Assembly (NCBI GenBank): GCA_030157745.1
Contig: JAOAUE010000003.1
Span: 8,372 to 31,670 of the forward strand
DNA length: 23,299 nucleotides
From: Minisyncoccota bacterium
GTDB lineage: Bacteria; Patescibacteriota; Minisyncoccia; Phycocordibacterales; UBA9973
Direction of reading: 5' to 3'
Below the pieces are notes generated by a model that did not search any database, had not been told where the DNA came from, and worked only from the letters and a program-made list of their open reading frames with translations. Positions 22,227 to 23,299 of the stretch are shown here, piece by piece. Numbering within the stretch: the first letter of the stretch is position 1; every line of letters begins with the position of its first letter. Position numbers and translations under genes: made by a program.

Positions 22227-23299
22227 ATGAAAAAGATATTCTCAACTGTCACCCTTTTTTTGTTAATTTTTATTTCTCAAAAAACCAACCTGGCTTTTGC
22301 CCAAGGTGTCACGATAGATTTAGACGCTAGAGCAATAGGAGAAAATATAACTATCTTGTACAAAGGGACAAGTTCAGCAACTGTTCAGCCCATGATCTCA
22401 GACAAGGAGATAGCTTCTGTGCCAGCAGACCTCGTCTTGCTCCCAGGATTAGAGCCTAAATTAGCAGGACTAACACCTATAACTTCATGGCAAACAAAAA
22501 AAACCTTGGCGCCTGATACAAAATATTACGTCAGAGTTTTTGATATTAGAACAAAGGGTTTTTTGACGGAAAACACCGAGGTAAAAGTATTGAGTGTAAA
22601 TCTTTTATCTGCAAATTTTGAAAAAATAAGCGCAGGAACATACTCACTAACAGGGCAGATCGACATAAGTAAACACAAAGGCACAGATCCTATTCCTTAT
22701 TCTTCAATAAAAGTTTCGGGTGATATTTCTAGGAAAGACACAAACGAACCCGTGATGTCACTTACCACTCCTTCAAATATAAACGAAAAAGGTGAGTATG
22801 CATTTAGAATAATAAACAACTCTTTTGACCAAAATACTTGGTATAACGCCAACCTTTCTTTTACAAATGACGCTGGTGCTAACACACAAAAAAGCTACTC
22901 CTTCAATACAAAAAAGGGGATACTGCCAGAAACAGGAAAAACTGCTGATAACTTTTATGACAGTAACAGCTACAGGCTTTTGGCACCTATTCCGGGTATG
23001 ACAGCCCTTTTGGATCCAGAGCTTTGTAAACTAAATCAACAAACAAATCCTGGAGAAATATGTGATATAAACGCTTTTTTGAACTTCATTCTCAGTCTTA
23101 TTATCGGTATAGCTGCTGTTATTTTAGTTATTAGGCTTATTATCACAGGATATGGCTACATGATCACTGATGTGCCTTTTGTAAAAGCGAAACTAAAGGG
23201 AGGCTTCAAAGACGCACTTTTAGGGCTAATATTTGCTCTAGCTTCTTATGTTATTTTAAACACTATCAACCCAAGACTTGTGAGTAATGATTTCACTAT
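22227..23299 (+). CDS. Exported protein with C-terminal VirB2/TrbC-like two-helix module (3' end outside window)
   Basis: The frame is open from ATG 22227 to the window end (357 codons, no stop). It has a signal peptide (MKKIFSTVTLFLLIFISQ ... AFA, cleavage before QGV), an extracytoplasmic beta-rich domain of about 250 residues, then a Cys-containing stretch (LCKLNQQ ... EICDINAF), then two hydrophobic helices: FLNFILSLIIGIAAVILVIR and, after a short basic loop (VKAKLKGGFK), DALLGLIFALASYVIL followed by NTINPRL. The two helices with the GGFKDALLGL loop and the NTINP end match VirB2/TrbC-like pilins as found in Patescibacteria. The large domain in front of a pilin-like core is unusual. Only a short tail is likely missing. 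Confidence 0.78.
   Translation, partial: MKKIFSTVTLFLLIFISQKTNLAFAQGVTIDLDARAIGENITILYKGTSSATVQPMISDKEIASVPADLVLLPGLEPKLAGLTPITSWQTKKTLAPDTKYYVRVFDIRTKGFLTENTEVKVLSVNLLSANFEKISAGTYSLTGQIDISKHKGTDPIPYSSIKVSGDISRKDTNEPVMSLTTPSNINEKGEYAFRIINNSFDQNTWYNANLSFTNDAGANTQKSYSFNTKKGILPETGKTADNFYDSNSYRLLAPIPGMTALLDPELCKLNQQTNPGEICDINAFLNFILSLIIGIAAVILVIRLIITGYGYMITDVPFVKAKLKGGFKDALLGLIFALASYVILNTINPRLVSNDFT

Noticed and set aside
1..23299. tRNA, rRNA or other known RNA genes
   Set aside because: No tRNA cloverleaf, CCA end or rRNA-like stretch was recognised by eye in the intergenic regions; a covariance-model search was not possible.

Overview
The window looks like a genome fragment from a Candidate Phyla Radiation bacterium (Patescibacteria, most likely the Parcubacteria/Paceibacteria side). 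The reasons are AT-rich DNA, almost no Shine-Dalgarno sequences, -10 boxes sitting directly in front of start codons, and a familiar gene set: PrgI-family protein, VirB4-type ATPase, large VirB6/TrbL-like membrane protein, VirB2/TrbC-like pilin and a 23S-IVS-type four-helix-bundle protein. TGA is used as a stop (genes ending at 5509 and 7656), which argues against the Gracilibacteria/Absconditabacteria genetic code. The assignment rests on recognition, not on a search.

Region 1 (1-3087) is housekeeping: a LysM-LysM-M23 cell-wall hydrolase on the minus strand, divergent from a UvrD/PcrA-type helicase. The helicase carries a short tandem repeat, in frame, just before motif V.

Region 2 (3088-8530) is an accessory patch between helicase and ksgA. 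It holds a SET-domain protein, a VanX-like D-Ala-D-Ala dipeptidase, a Zn-ribbon protein, a BtpA-like TIM barrel and several small unknown proteins. Most are single-gene units with their own promoter and intrinsic terminator. After the terminators lies a recurring junction: a T-tract, then a CCGAAC/TTCGAAC-type left end, often an inverted GTTCGAA-type right end, and an interior from 6 to about 110 nt. Two long junctions are near-identical repeats. Two divergent gene pairs share a 63-bp intergenic segment (61/63 identical). This resembles a cassette array, but no recombinase is visible.

Region 3 (8532-23299) starts with ksgA and continues with a one-directional locus of secreted and membrane proteins ending in a T4SS-like core: two N-terminally anchored or secreted unknowns, a 753-aa exported protein, a Gly-rich membrane-anchored protein, a 1,114-aa VirB6/TrbL-like protein, an acidic soluble protein, PrgI, a four-helix-bundle gene inside short-repeat arrays, a stand-alone TraC/VirB4 N-terminal-type protein, the VirB4 ATPase, an exported beta-rich protein, and an exported protein ending in a VirB2/TrbC-like two-helix module that runs off the window. 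No relaxase, coupling protein or VirB7/9/10-like outer-membrane core is seen here. The likely role is a reduced envelope-spanning secretion or DNA-transfer machine. Several of its genes have a -10 box 8-10 nt before the start codon, predicting leaderless mRNAs, and prgI and the traC-like gene have matching palindromes at their starts.
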